From an uncultured Spirochaetales bacterium (GTDB lineage: Bacteria; Spirochaetota; Spirochaetia; Sphaerochaetales; Sphaerochaetaceae): a DNA stretch of 55,564 bases. The stretch is from NCBI GenBank assembly GCA_949285785.1, contig CASEAG010000007.1, positions 1-55,564 of the forward strand, given 5' to 3'. Shown piece after piece: positions 17,364-26,058 of this stretch. The notes under the pieces are model-generated. The model searched no databases. It was not told the DNA's origin and saw only the letters and a program-made list of their open reading frames with translations. Made by a program: the position numbers and the translations under genes. Positions within the stretch are counted from its first letter, which is position 1. The number at the start of each line of letters is the position of its first letter.

Positions 17364-17454
17364 AAAAAGAAACCGCCTAAAGTAATCCTCTGGGCGGCAA
17401 CCTCCTTAGTCCCTACTGGAACAAATGCAACCGGTCATGGACCAGGTGCGGTAT
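17364..17454 (-). ncRNA. putative small RNA, antitoxin-like, about 90 bases
   Basis: A complete transcription unit without a convincing gene. It starts near 17454, 7 bases after a strong promoter, and ends in the hairpin CCGCC/GGCGG (17373-17397) followed on the minus strand by TTTCTTTTT. It contains CTAAGGAGGTTGCCGCCCAG, a built-in anti-SD-like and GC hairpin arrangement that resembles the shared tail of holin-like type I toxin-antitoxin pairs. An 18-codon frame starting at the ATG near 17459 is probably incidental. Confidence 0.5.
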
Positions 17455-17460
17455 ACGGTC

Positions 17461-17488
17461 ATTATCGCACCAAAAGAGCTCAAGTCAA
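17461..17488 (-). promoter_or_regulatory. sigma-70 promoter of the small RNA
   Basis: TTGACT (17488-17483) and GATAAT (17466-17461), 16 bases apart, with an extended -10 (TGCGATAAT). This is one of the best promoter matches in the window. Confidence 0.65.
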
Positions 17489-17511
17489 AGGCTTTTGATG
17501 GGCCGATTCAC

Positions 17512-17535
17512 GAAAAAACGATGTTTTTTCATCGT
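17512..17535 (-). terminator. terminator overlapping the stop of the small minus-strand gene
   Basis: On the minus strand ACGATG-AAAAAA-CATCGT is a 6-bp stem with an A6 loop, followed by TTTTTT. The TGA of the 76-residue gene lies within it. Confidence 0.7.
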
Positions 17536-17759
17536 CTTATGAGCTTCACGCCATACGAGCCCCGGAACATCCTGGCCGCAACCACGTCGTATTCGCATCC
17601 ATCGATCTCGATGACGCCAGGGGCGACGGTACGCCATGCCAGCCCCAGACGTTCGGCGTGGTTTACGGCTACCTCCATGGCCTCTTCTCCGGTCGGGGCT
17701 CTCCAGACATCGTTCCATCCATCGATGACAATCGTCCTTCTGAAGAATGATGGCAGCAT
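17529..17759 (-). CDS. small protein of unknown function, 76 residues
   Basis: Unrecognised small protein, reading MLPSFFRRTIVIDGWNDVWR at the start and VVAARMFRGSYGVKLIRR at the end. Support for a real gene: GGAGGTCGG ten bases before the ATG, and a terminator hairpin exactly at its stop. The sequence mixes beta-type alternation with an acidic centre (APTGEEAMEVAVNHAERLG) and no membrane segment. It lies between the GH105 terminator and the small RNA, transcribed in the direction of both. An overlapping shorter frame (17485-17718) is not favoured. Confidence 0.55.
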   Translation of the reverse strand: MLPSFFRRTIVIDGWNDVWRAPTGEEAMEVAVNHAERLGLAWRTVAPGVIEIDGCEYDVVAARMFRGSYGVKLIRR

Positions 17760-17802
17760 CGGGATCCGACCTCCATATGTAATACTAGTGCGAAAGGAAT
17801 CG

Positions 17803-17830
17803 AAAAGGCCATCCCCGCGAAGGGATGGCC
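17803..17830 (-). terminator. terminator of the LplABC-GH105 operon
   Basis: GGCCATCCC and GGGATGGCC form a perfect 9-bp stem with a 6-base loop, followed on the minus strand by TTTTCGATT, 28 bases after the GH105 stop. Confidence 0.85.
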
Positions 17831-17858
17831 GACCACAAAGGAGAACGTTTTTCCATTA

Positions 17859-18956
17859 CTATGCCATCTCGCTCTCGAGCAGGGCCAGGATGAACGGCCC
17901 GACGCCCTTGAAGTCGTCACGCTTCTGAGGCTCGAGGAAATAGTACTTGAGAGAACCGTCGCGATACGGGTTTCCACCCAGTCCTGCGACCGAACATATT
18001 CCGTCCAGATGGTAGATGCCATTCTCGTCGCATGTCAGGTAGACCCTCTTGATGCCTTCGATGGCCTTCCTGCCGTACTCCAGGTACGATTTGTCGAGTA
18101 TCCCCTTGCGCACGCCCTTGCAGTACAGATACGCGAACATGGATGTTCCACTCGTCTCGAGGTAGTTGCCGACACTGTCCTGGCAGTCGGGGACCTGGTA
18201 CCACAGGCCGCTCTCGCTCTGGAACGGGACGAGGGCCTCGGCAAGGGAGCGCACGATCTCGTTGATGCGTGCCCTCTTCGGATGATCCGAGGGCGTATAG
18301 TCCAGCACATCCAGCAACGCCATGCCGTACCAGCCGATCGAACGTGACCAGAAATGCGGGCTCAGGCCTGTCTCGATGTCACTCCAGCGCTGGCCACGCG
18401 ACTCGTCGTACGCATGATAGAGAAGGCCTGTCTTCTCATCACGCAGCGTTTCATATGTCAAGATCAGCTGGTTGAGGACATCATCCAGCTCATCGGCATC
18501 GTCATGTCTCTTTGCGTATTCGGCGTTGAACGGTCCCTGCATGTACAGGCCGTCCAGCCAGATCTGCCAGGGGTAGATCTCCTTGTGCCAGTAGACCCCG
18601 CTGCGTGTGCGCGGCTGGTGGATCAGCTGGCTCCTGAGCCGGTCGGAGGCCAGGGCGAACCTCTCCTCCCCGCTCCTGTCGTACAGCGGGAACAGGGCGC
18701 GACCTGCATTGATCTGGTCGAGGTTGTATTCGCCTTCCCTGTATGTGGCGATCGTTCCATCGGGTCCGATGAGTCTGTCGTACATCGAGTAGACCCACGG
18801 GTAGATGGAATCGTCCTTGTGCCATTCGGCACTCCTGAGAGATGCATAGAGCACCAGTCCGTGCTCATAGTGCCACAGCATCATGCCCGGTCTGTAATAG
18901 CTCTCCACGCTCTTGGCGATCGCCAGGGACAGGGGCATCCGGCTTGTCTGTCTCAT
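17859..18956 (-). CDS. GH105 unsaturated rhamnogalacturonyl hydrolase (YteR/YesR-like)
   Basis: 365-residue alpha6/alpha6-barrel hydrolase without signal peptide, hence cytoplasmic. Matches include WHYEHGLVLYASL near the start, DQINAGRALFPLY, the catalytic-region block QIWLDGLYMQGPFNAEYA with its Asp, HFWSRSIGWYGMALLDVLDY, ETSGTSMFAYLYCKG and GVGPFILALLESE at the end. GH105 enzymes hydrate the terminal unsaturated uronate of pectin-lyase products and release it from rhamnose. It is the last gene of the LplABC-type operon, so the importer probably brings in such fragments. ATG at 18956 follows GGAAGGATGAAG; an ATG two codons upstream is possible. Confidence 0.9.
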   Translation of the reverse strand: MRQTSRMPLSLAIAKSVESYYRPGMMLWHYEHGLVLYASLRSAEWHKDDSIYPWVYSMYDRLIGPDGTIATYREGEYNLDQINAGRALFPLYDRSGEERFALASDRLRSQLIHQPRTRSGVYWHKEIYPWQIWLDGLYMQGPFNAEYAKRHDDADELDDVLNQLILTYETLRDEKTGLLYHAYDESRGQRWSDIETGLSPHFWSRSIGWYGMALLDVLDYTPSDHPKRARINEIVRSLAEALVPFQSESGLWYQVPDCQDSVGNYLETSGTSMFAYLYCKGVRKGILDKSYLEYGRKAIEGIKRVYLTCDENGIYHLDGICSVAGLGGNPYRDGSLKYYFLEPQKRDDFKGVGPFILALLESEMA

Positions 18957-18978
18957 CTTCATCCTTCCTTGTCTGAAA

Positions 18979-19006
18979 CGATGGCCGACACTTCTGCCGG
19001 CCATCG
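18979..19006 (-). promoter_or_regulatory. intercistronic stem-loop after the binding-protein gene
   Basis: CGATGGCCG and CGGCCATCG form a perfect 9-bp stem with a 10-base loop, between the binding-protein stop and the GH105 start. It lacks a T-run. Placement matches the hairpin at 3768 after the other binding-protein gene. Confidence 0.65.
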
Positions 19007-19032
19007 CATCCGAAGTGTAATGTCGTCAGGCC

Positions 19033-20604
19033 TCAGCGGACAAGTCCGTTCTCCTGGGCATATGCGACACCCTGTGCATTCCAGTCGGCTCCGCCGATGG
19101 CGTTGAACTGGTCGAGGAACGCCTGCCAGTTCTCCGGGGTGAGCGCTCTCTGTCCGGAGAGGAACTCCGCCAGGGACTGCTCGTAGTAGCGCTGCACGTC
19201 GGCGTTGGGTGTCGGCATCTGGCCGCTTCCGATGGCTGCCGTCCAGTACTTGGACTGCATCTCGCGAAGAGCGGTGAGAGCGGACATCGTCTTTCCGGAA
19301 GTCGCCGTCGTGTAGGTCGGGTAGCGGCTGGCAAGCTCGGTGTCGGAGTTGTAGAAGACCATGTTCCTGAGCTGGGTGTAGACCTGGCCCTGGGTACCGC
19401 TGAACGCGTTGTCGCCGAGGTCTCCGGCAACGGGGACGCCGTTCTCGTCGAGCACGTAGTTGACGCCCTCCTGGCCCCATCCGCACAGGAAGTAGCCTTC
19501 GTCGCTGCTCATCCACTCAAGCAGTTCGCAGATCTTCTCGGCCTTGCCGGCGTCGACTGCATCCTGGCTCATGGCGTAGATCCTGTAGTTCTGGTCATAT
19601 GCTCCGACGGAGGCCAGTCCCTCCGGTCCCTTGGGAGGATCGACGATGATCCACTCGCCATCGGGGAAGTTGGCGTCGAACGGTGCGTAGTTGGCCTCTG
19701 CGGCGTAAGCGGCGTTCTGCTCCTTCATGATGCCGAACCTGCCCTGCTTCCATGCAGCGCGGAAGTCGTCCTTCTTGTAGGTCAGCCAGTTGGGGTCCAT
19801 GACGCCCTCTTCGCACATCTGACGGATGTAGACCATAGCATCGTAGAACTCGGGCTTGTAGACGTTCAGGCCGAGGTTCTCCTCCTCGAGGCACCACAGT
19901 CCGTCGACGCCGAATGCACCGAGGATCGGGAACAGACGTGCTCCGGGATAGCCCTTGAGCGTCGCGTCGGACTCGATGTAGGCACCGTAGCCGTATGTGT
20001 CGTCCTTGCCGTTTCCATCGGGATCGTCATAGGTGAAGGCGATCATGACCTCCATCAGCTCGTCGAGGTTCGTGGGGACATCGAGACCGAGGTTGTCCAG
20101 CCAGTCCTTCCTGATCAGCAGGCCCTCGTTCTTGGCGACGGATCCGGGGGATGCGAAGCCGTAGCTGTGGCCGTCGATGGTGCTCATGGCGATCGAGTCG
20201 GCATCATACTGCTGAGCCGTGCGGTTGGGCATCAGGGCATAATAGTCGTCCACAGGAGCGACGAGACCCTGGTCGACGAGACGTGTGAGGACGGGGCGGC
20301 TGACCATGAACAGGTCGGGAAGGCTGTTGCCTGCGGCCGCGGCCTGGATCCTGACGTCCTGGTCGCTCTCGTTGGAGGGCAGAACGCTCAGATGCAGATC
20401 GATTCCATGCTCCTCGCGAAGGATGTCGTAGCCCACCCAGTCGTCGGGGATGGGCCCTGCCTCGGTGATGGCAGCGCCATACCAGAGGTTGATCGTCACC
20501 GTACCATCGGCGTTGACCGCCGTGGTCTTCTCGGAACCACCGGCCGCGAAGACGACCGTGCAGGCCATCAGCGCGACGAGAAGCAGAGAGAGTAGTCTTT
20601 TCAT
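19033..20604 (-). CDS. LplA/YtcQ-type extracellular oligosaccharide-binding protein
   Basis: 523-residue secreted binding protein. MKRLLSLLLVALMACTVVFA is the signal peptide; the cysteine at residue 15 lies inside VALMAC and could serve as a lipobox (LMAC), though cleavage after VFA is also plausible. Long binding proteins of this kind (over 500 residues, with GNSLPDLFMVS and LEWMSSDEGYFLCGWGQEG) go with LplB/LplC permeases and no dedicated ATPase. GGAGGTAAAA precedes the ATG. It is third in the operon behind the two permeases and before GH105. Likely ligand: rhamnogalacturonan or oligogalacturonide fragments, by context. Confidence 0.88.
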   Translation of the reverse strand: MKRLLSLLLVALMACTVVFAAGGSEKTTAVNADGTVTINLWYGAAITEAGPIPDDWVGYDILREEHGIDLHLSVLPSNESDQDVRIQAAAAGNSLPDLFMVSRPVLTRLVDQGLVAPVDDYYALMPNRTAQQYDADSIAMSTIDGHSYGFASPGSVAKNEGLLIRKDWLDNLGLDVPTNLDELMEVMIAFTYDDPDGNGKDDTYGYGAYIESDATLKGYPGARLFPILGAFGVDGLWCLEEENLGLNVYKPEFYDAMVYIRQMCEEGVMDPNWLTYKKDDFRAAWKQGRFGIMKEQNAAYAAEANYAPFDANFPDGEWIIVDPPKGPEGLASVGAYDQNYRIYAMSQDAVDAGKAEKICELLEWMSSDEGYFLCGWGQEGVNYVLDENGVPVAGDLGDNAFSGTQGQVYTQLRNMVFYNSDTELASRYPTYTTATSGKTMSALTALREMQSKYWTAAIGSGQMPTPNADVQRYYEQSLAEFLSGQRALTPENWQAFLDQFNAIGGADWNAQGVAYAQENGLVR

Positions 20605-20656
20605 TTTTACCTCCATTTGAAGAATCGGATTTCTCCTTTTCAGTTTCCTTGATATG

Positions 20657-21595
20657 TCAACCCTTGACCGCTCCGACCATAGTACCCTTGGTGAAGTACT
20701 TCTGGATGAACGGATAGGCTATGACCATTGGGATTGCGCTCATGAACACCGATGCCGCCTTGATGGCCTCGATGGGAGCGTTGCCGAATGCGCTGACCTC
20801 GACGTACTCGTTCATGCCAGCCGCCATGAGGATGTTCCTCAGCAGGATCGGCAGCGGGTTGAGGTTGCTGTCCTGGATGTACAGCATGGCGTTGAAGAAG
20901 TTGTTCCAGAACGACACGCCGTAGTACAGTCCGATCGTCATCACGATCGCCTTGGACAGCGGCATCACTATCCTCATCAGGATCTGGACCTCCGAACAGC
21001 CGTCGATGCGCGCGCTCTCCTTGAGCTCGGCGGGGATGCCGTCGAAGAACTGTCTCATGATGATGACGTTGTATGTGGAGATCGCACCAGGAAGGAAGAC
21101 CGCGGCGAGGTGGTCCATCAGCCCGATGTTCTGCACGAGGAGGTAGGCCGGTATCATGCCTACGTCGAACACGTACGGAATCAGGACGATGGTCGTGAGG
21201 ATCTTCCTGCCCGGCAGCGACTTCACCGACATCACGTAGGCCAGGGGGATGGTCAGTATGAGGGCGCAGAAGACGCCTCCCACGAGGATCTTCAGGCTGT
21301 TGGTGAACGCCATGAGGAAGCCGTTGTTTCCAAGCAGCGCCTTATAGGCGTCGAAAGACCAGTCCCAGGGGGCCAGGAACATGCCCTCGAGGTATGTTCC
21401 GATATATGTGTTCGGACGGAACGACAGTGTCACCGTCGACCACAGCGGGATCAGGATGATGATGAGCATGAGGACCATGAACACGTCGACCACGATCTGG
21501 AAGACCTTGTCGGCCCTGGTGGGGCGTACCGTGCTGTTGTGCATCTTGGGCTTGAGATGCACCCTCTCCTTCTTCTTTGCAGTTGCTTCAGCCAT
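20657..21595 (-). CDS. ABC permease, LplC/YtcP type
   Basis: 312-residue permease with six predicted helices. The coupling helix is GIPAELKESARIDGCSEVQI followed by LMRIVMPL. The C-terminus PFIQKYFTKGTMVGAVKG is the hallmark ending of CUT1 permeases of the LplC/YtcP group. It pairs with the permease at 21610 and the binding protein at 19033. No ATPase is encoded in the operon, so a shared MsmX-type ATPase elsewhere in the genome is expected. Confidence 0.92.
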   Translation of the reverse strand: MAEATAKKKERVHLKPKMHNSTVRPTRADKVFQIVVDVFMVLMLIIILIPLWSTVTLSFRPNTYIGTYLEGMFLAPWDWSFDAYKALLGNNGFLMAFTNSLKILVGGVFCALILTIPLAYVMSVKSLPGRKILTTIVLIPYVFDVGMIPAYLLVQNIGLMDHLAAVFLPGAISTYNVIIMRQFFDGIPAELKESARIDGCSEVQILMRIVMPLSKAIVMTIGLYYGVSFWNNFFNAMLYIQDSNLNPLPILLRNILMAAGMNEYVEVSAFGNAPIEAIKAASVFMSAIPMVIAYPFIQKYFTKGTMVGAVKG

Positions 21596-21609
21596 TGCGT
21601 TCCCCCCTG

Positions 21610-22551
21610 TCAGAAGAGTGAAGAGCCTTCACTGAATTTCGAGACGAGTCTGTTGGACACGAGCACAAGCAGCATTCCGATGATGCCCTTGAACAGTCCC
21701 ACAGCGGTGGCAAGGCCGAACTGGAAGTTGAGCAGTCCCTGTCTGTACACCCAGGTGTCGATGATGTCGGCCACGGAGTAGACCTGCGGGCTGTACAGCA
21801 TGTACATCTGGTTGAATCCCGCGTCGAGGATCGTTCCGATCTTCAGCAGCAGGACGGTGACGATGACCGGTTTGATCGACGGCAGCGTTATGTAGCGCAC
21901 CCTCTGCCAGCTGTTGGCACCCTCGACCATGGCGGCCTCGAAGAGGGAGACGTCGATGTTCATCAGGGCGGCGATGAAGATGATTGCGGACCATCCCATC
22001 TCCTTCCAGGCATCCGACAGCAGTACCACCCAGGGGAAGGCCTTGACCGACGACAGGAAGTCTATCGGCGTGCCGCCGAACAGCTTGATGATGTCGTTCA
22101 GGATTCCGGACGAGGGCGAAAGCAGGGCGAACAGGACGCCGTACATGATGACCCAGCTGAGGAAGTGCGGAAGATACGCAAGCGTCTGCACGGTCTTGCG
22201 AAGCGCGTAGTGCGTGCACTCGTAGATCGCAATCGAGAGTATGATCGAGACCGGCAGGCTTATTATTATCTTTCCGAAGGAATAGAACAGCGTGTTCCTG
22301 AGAAGCTCCCAGAAATAGAAGCTGTTGAAGAAGTCCTGGAAGTTCTGGAAACCGATCCAGGCCGATCCGATCACGCCGTCACGCGCGCGGAAGTCCTTGA
22401 AGGCGATCTGCGCGTTGAAGATCGGAACGTACTTGAAGACAATGTAGAACACAAACGGAATCAGAAGCAGGAGATACACGTCCTTGTGTCTGACGATCTC
22501 GCGCTTCAGATTCGGCTTGGGCACCGTAATCGCAGCGTCTTTCCTTTGCAT
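21610..22551 (-). CDS. ABC permease, LplB type
   Basis: 313-residue permease with six predicted helices, first gene of the operon. The start VRHKDVYLLLLIPFVFYIVF (with KREI before it) and FNAQIAFKDF are typical of LplB. The coupling helix reads SLFEAAMVEGANSWQRVRYI. GAGGTGGAAAA precedes the ATG. It lies 173 bases downstream of the giant AraC-type regulator on the same strand, with an AT-rich gap (22552-22724) likely to hold its own promoter; that gap has no further gene. Confidence 0.92.
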   Translation of the reverse strand: MQRKDAAITVPKPNLKREIVRHKDVYLLLLIPFVFYIVFKYVPIFNAQIAFKDFRARDGVIGSAWIGFQNFQDFFNSFYFWELLRNTLFYSFGKIIISLPVSIILSIAIYECTHYALRKTVQTLAYLPHFLSWVIMYGVLFALLSPSSGILNDIIKLFGGTPIDFLSSVKAFPWVVLLSDAWKEMGWSAIIFIAALMNIDVSLFEAAMVEGANSWQRVRYITLPSIKPVIVTVLLLKIGTILDAGFNQMYMLYSPQVYSVADIIDTWVYRQGLLNFQFGLATAVGLFKGIIGMLLVLVSNRLVSKFSEGSSLF

Positions 22552-22724
22552 TTTTCCACCTCGTATGGAAAGTATGTGGTCGCTTTGCGGAAAAATGCTT
22601 GCACAAAATTGTAAAATTCAGACTTGCCGCACCGCGGGACAGGCGGACGGAAGAGAGGAAGACACCCCATGAAACAGTGCCGGACCACATACGGATTGCA
22701 CAAAAACGAACTTGCTCCGCCCGG

Positions 22725-25700
22725 CTATCTGCGCACCTTGCCGGGAGCGACGCCGACGATCTTCTTGAACACGCGGCAGAAGTACGCCTGGTCCTGGAAG
22801 CCCGTCTCGCTGGCCACCTCGTTGATCGTCTTGCCGCTCGTCCTGAGAAGCGTCATGGCGAGCTGGATGCGGTAGCGGTTCAGGTAATCCCACGGCGAAA
22901 TGCCCATGTCCTTCTTGAATATCCTCGTCAGATAGTCCTCGGAGATGTTCACGCTGTCCGCTATCTGCCAGCGGCTTATCTGGGAGCAGGCATGCCTGTT
23001 GAGGAAGGCTATGGCCCGCTTGACCAGGGCGCCTGTCAGGGGCGGAAGCACCTGGCCTCCGGCATACACCCCTATCAGGCGCGAGATGAACTCGTCCGAT
23101 TCGCATATCGCCGTGTTGCAGATCAGCAGGGACGGCTGGTCGACTATCGACTCGACATCCTCCATGCCGAAATGGTCGCAAACGATCAGGATCGGGGAGG
23201 AGGCACAAAGCCTGTCATGTCTGAGCGTGTCCACGAGATGCGCATCGCAGCAATCGAGGATGACCAGCGACGGCGTCTCGCGCACATCGCCCATCATCGC
23301 CTCGAAGCTGTCGTAGGACAGTCTGCGTCCGAAGGCATCCAGACGCGACAGGGCCTCTGGCAGAGAGCCCAGCGTCAGTATGGCCTCTCCATGGCCATGC
23401 ACGCCGGAGTGGACCGATGCGCACAGGCTCGTCCACAGGTCGCCTTCGTATGAAGGGAGTCCGGTGCACAGGAACGGCAGGTCGCGCGTGCTCTGATGCC
23501 CATGCAGCAGATTGAGCACGAAGGCGTCCCCGTCTCCGGGCGACGACGCATCATAGGCGATCTGAGTGAGGTTGTCGGGCAATGTGAACGAGGATGCCAG
23601 CGCCGAACTGTCCACCACCTGGACCTGGCTGAAGCCGTCCAGCCAGGAGGGAGGAGGCGTCCCGACATCTCCACGCAGGAACATCATGGTCCCGTAGCCG
23701 GGATCCACATGCGCCCCCGACAGCGTGGGCCATGGAAGGAGAACCATGACCCCATGCTCCTTGAAGTGGAACGATCCGGACATCAGGACGACCGTACGCT
23801 CGGCCAGCTGCAGCGCCGGGTTGTTGCGCACGAGATTCGGATGCCAGCGCTCCACGTGGAAGGATATCATCAGGCCCACAGGCGCGTTCTGTACCAGGAT
23901 GTCGACATGATCCCGTCCGCCCGACTCCAGCGCGATGTCACGCAGGATGTCGAGAACATGCTCCAGCTTGGCCATGTCGGTGTACAGCGCCGGCACCTGC
24001 TGCGGCATCGACATGCCCTCGAGAGAGCGCCGCGAGGCGTAGCCTGTGAGGAACGCCGTCATGTCGACGAGCGTCGGCTCCACCTCCACCTCCCCCTTCT
24101 CCGTCAATACCAGGTCCAGCAGATGCTCGGCCTTTACCAGACTTGGAAGCGCATCCTGACGGACCTTCGGGTCCTGGCTGGAGGCGAGTGTCCGGCGGAT
24201 TGCGGACAGAGGCTCCCTCAGCTCTTCGGAGACGTTCGCGTAGAACTCCTTGTTCGTCCTCTCCGCGTTCTCCGCCAGGATCCTGGCCCTTCCGGCCTCC
24301 TCTAGAAGAGTGATGCCCTTGATCGCGGAGGCGATGGAGGCCATCACGTCCTCGATCAGCGCGGCCTTGTGCCTCCTGTCGACCTCCAGGACCAGATGCC
24401 CGATGCACTCGCTGTCGCTGATGACGGGCTCCACGACATAGGCGCCGGTGTCGAGCAGTGCGTCATAGCGCGGCGGAAGCAGACGGGGATACGGGAAGTC
24501 CTCCGGCTCCAGTCTTTCGGATATCTGGTTGTAGCCGGCGACGAGCCGGCTGGTCACCCCGTCCCCGTCCATCGCCAGATACGCCTGCCTGAAGCCGAGC
24601 TGGACAAGGTATTCATGCATTGCGGAAGAAAGACCGTCCATCGTCCTGGTCGACAGAAGTGCCATCTTGAATCCGTTGAGCGTGTTGGTCAGGCCTATCC
24701 TCTCGTACTCCACCCTGCCGGCATGGTGGACGCTGGTCTCCAGCACCACCCTGTGCAGGTTCTTCTGGCAGAAGTCCCTCACCTCTGGCGAAAGCGGAAG
24801 CAGGATGGAGAACCAGTGGAACACCTCCACCAGGTCGTCGACCTCGCCTCCCGTGGAGAAGTAGTTGCGGCAGATCATGGCAAAGCGTGAGAGGAAGTTG
24901 TCCTTCTCCCTTGCGCTGGGGTTCTCGAGCCTGGTCGCGTACTCCGTGAAGTACTCCAGGTCCTCCCGCCTTATGCGCCCGGCGCAGAAGGTCATGGCCC
25001 AGGAGATGAAGGAGGAGGCGTCCCCGATGGCCCTGGCTGCGGCCTCAGGTCCGCCGAACGAGTCGTGGCAGCCGCACGAGCGTCTGACCACCAGGTCTGA
25101 TGCCAGGCGAATGTCTTCGCAGGACGTGTTTCCATCCAGCATGGACAATATCGTCCTGGCCGCGCTGTCCATCATGGCGGCGGCAGGCATCCTGACCGTC
25201 GTGGGAGGCACGGACAGCAGCTTGTTGGAGTCGTTGTCGTTGAACCCGCCGACCGCCACGGAGGAAGGTATGTTCACCCCCAGCTCCTCAAGCCGTCTGA
25301 CGGCATCCAGCATCATCAGGTCCGAGGCGCAGACCATGGCATCGAAGTCAAGGGACGGCACCAGGCCCCGCGTGTGCATGATCTCGTCGAGGGCCTGCCT
25401 CCCCTCGCCCCATGGGTACGGGCTTGACACCAGGTCCGGGTCGTACTGCACCCCGCAGTCCCTCACGGCATCGCAGTAGGCCCTGTAGCGCTCCTGGCTC
25501 GAGGAGTGGTTCTCGGGACCGCGCAGGTAGACGATCCTCTTTCGCGCATGCACCCGTATCATGTGGCACACGAGGTCGTAGAAGCCCTGATAGGCGTCGA
25601 AGTCCACAAGGGGGATGCCGGGGCCGACCTTGAGACCAATCGTCACGGTCGGGATGCCGGCGAAGCGCTCCATGAACGAACACACGTCCTGCACGCTGGC

Positions 25701-25934
25701 GTCTCCCGTCAGGGAGCTGGTCCAGGCCACCAGACCGTCCATGTTCTGTGCACATGCGAAGTCGTATATCCGGTTGCGCAGGTATTCGTCATGACCTCTG
25801 TAGCCCAGCCTTCCACCCGGGATGATGAAGACGGCCTGTCCCGTGGTGTCGAAGGAGTTCAGACAGCGCCGCCACATGCGCACGCTGGTACCCTCGTGTA
25901 TCGATGCCAGGATGAATGCCACTCGTCTGCCCAT
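22725..25934 (-). CDS. giant hybrid regulator: LacI-like sensor, dead kinase core, pseudo-receiver, AraC HTH
   Basis: 1069 residues in one chain. Residues 1-290 resemble a LacI/periplasmic-binding sugar domain without the usual HTH (VDFDAYQGFYDLVCHMI, AVGGFNDNDSNKLLSVPPTT), ending at RRSCGCH. A sensor-like middle part follows. Around 560-580 is a histidine-kinase dimerisation box, FYANVSEELREPLSAI, where the phosphoacceptor His is replaced by Glu; the ATP-binding region behind it lacks the N-box Asn. A receiver-like segment (about 820-965) keeps SLVILDCCD but not the full acidic pocket. The last 100 residues are an AraC double HTH (ISRWQIADSVNISEDYLTRI, FQDQAYFCRVFKKIVG). It probably senses a sugar and activates the LplABC-GH105 operon directly. 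Confidence 0.85.
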   Translation of the reverse strand: MGRRVAFILASIHEGTSVRMWRRCLNSFDTTGQAVFIIPGGRLGYRGHDEYLRNRIYDFACAQNMDGLVAWTSSLTGDASVQDVCSFMERFAGIPTVTIGLKVGPGIPLVDFDAYQGFYDLVCHMIRVHARKRIVYLRGPENHSSSQERYRAYCDAVRDCGVQYDPDLVSSPYPWGEGRQALDEIMHTRGLVPSLDFDAMVCASDLMMLDAVRRLEELGVNIPSSVAVGGFNDNDSNKLLSVPPTTVRMPAAAMMDSAARTILSMLDGNTSCEDIRLASDLVVRRSCGCHDSFGGPEAAARAIGDASSFISWAMTFCAGRIRREDLEYFTEYATRLENPSAREKDNFLSRFAMICRNYFSTGGEVDDLVEVFHWFSILLPLSPEVRDFCQKNLHRVVLETSVHHAGRVEYERIGLTNTLNGFKMALLSTRTMDGLSSAMHEYLVQLGFRQAYLAMDGDGVTSRLVAGYNQISERLEPEDFPYPRLLPPRYDALLDTGAYVVEPVISDSECIGHLVLEVDRRHKAALIEDVMASIASAIKGITLLEEAGRARILAENAERTNKEFYANVSEELREPLSAIRRTLASSQDPKVRQDALPSLVKAEHLLDLVLTEKGEVEVEPTLVDMTAFLTGYASRRSLEGMSMPQQVPALYTDMAKLEHVLDILRDIALESGGRDHVDILVQNAPVGLMISFHVERWHPNLVRNNPALQLAERTVVLMSGSFHFKEHGVMVLLPWPTLSGAHVDPGYGTMMFLRGDVGTPPPSWLDGFSQVQVVDSSALASSFTLPDNLTQIAYDASSPGDGDAFVLNLLHGHQSTRDLPFLCTGLPSYEGDLWTSLCASVHSGVHGHGEAILTLGSLPEALSRLDAFGRRLSYDSFEAMMGDVRETPSLVILDCCDAHLVDTLRHDRLCASSPILIVCDHFGMEDVESIVDQPSLLICNTAICESDEFISRLIGVYAGGQVLPPLTGALVKRAIAFLNRHACSQISRWQIADSVNISEDYLTRIFKKDMGISPWDYLNRYRIQLAMTLLRTSGKTINEVASETGFQDQAYFCRVFKKIVGVAPGKVRR

Positions 25935-25980
25935 GTCTCAACTATATTCCCGTTTCCGGCGGCGGGCAACAAAAACAGTG

Positions 25981-26025
25981 CGTTTTAGTGCAAATCCACC
26001 TGCAATGGAATTTTGCATAAAAACG
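25981..26025. promoter_or_regulatory. phased TGCA repeats / imperfect inverted repeat in divergent region
   Basis: Three TGCA elements at 25989, 26001 and 26014 lie 12-13 bases apart. The outer pair sits in an imperfect inverted repeat, CGTTTTAGTGCAAA with TTTTGCATAAAAACG. It lies between the giant regulator and uxaB, which diverge. It may be an operator of the AraC-type protein or of another regulator. Confidence 0.4.
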
Positions 26026-26058
26026 TCGTCCGCAGGCCCGTGGAGGAAGTCAATTTTG

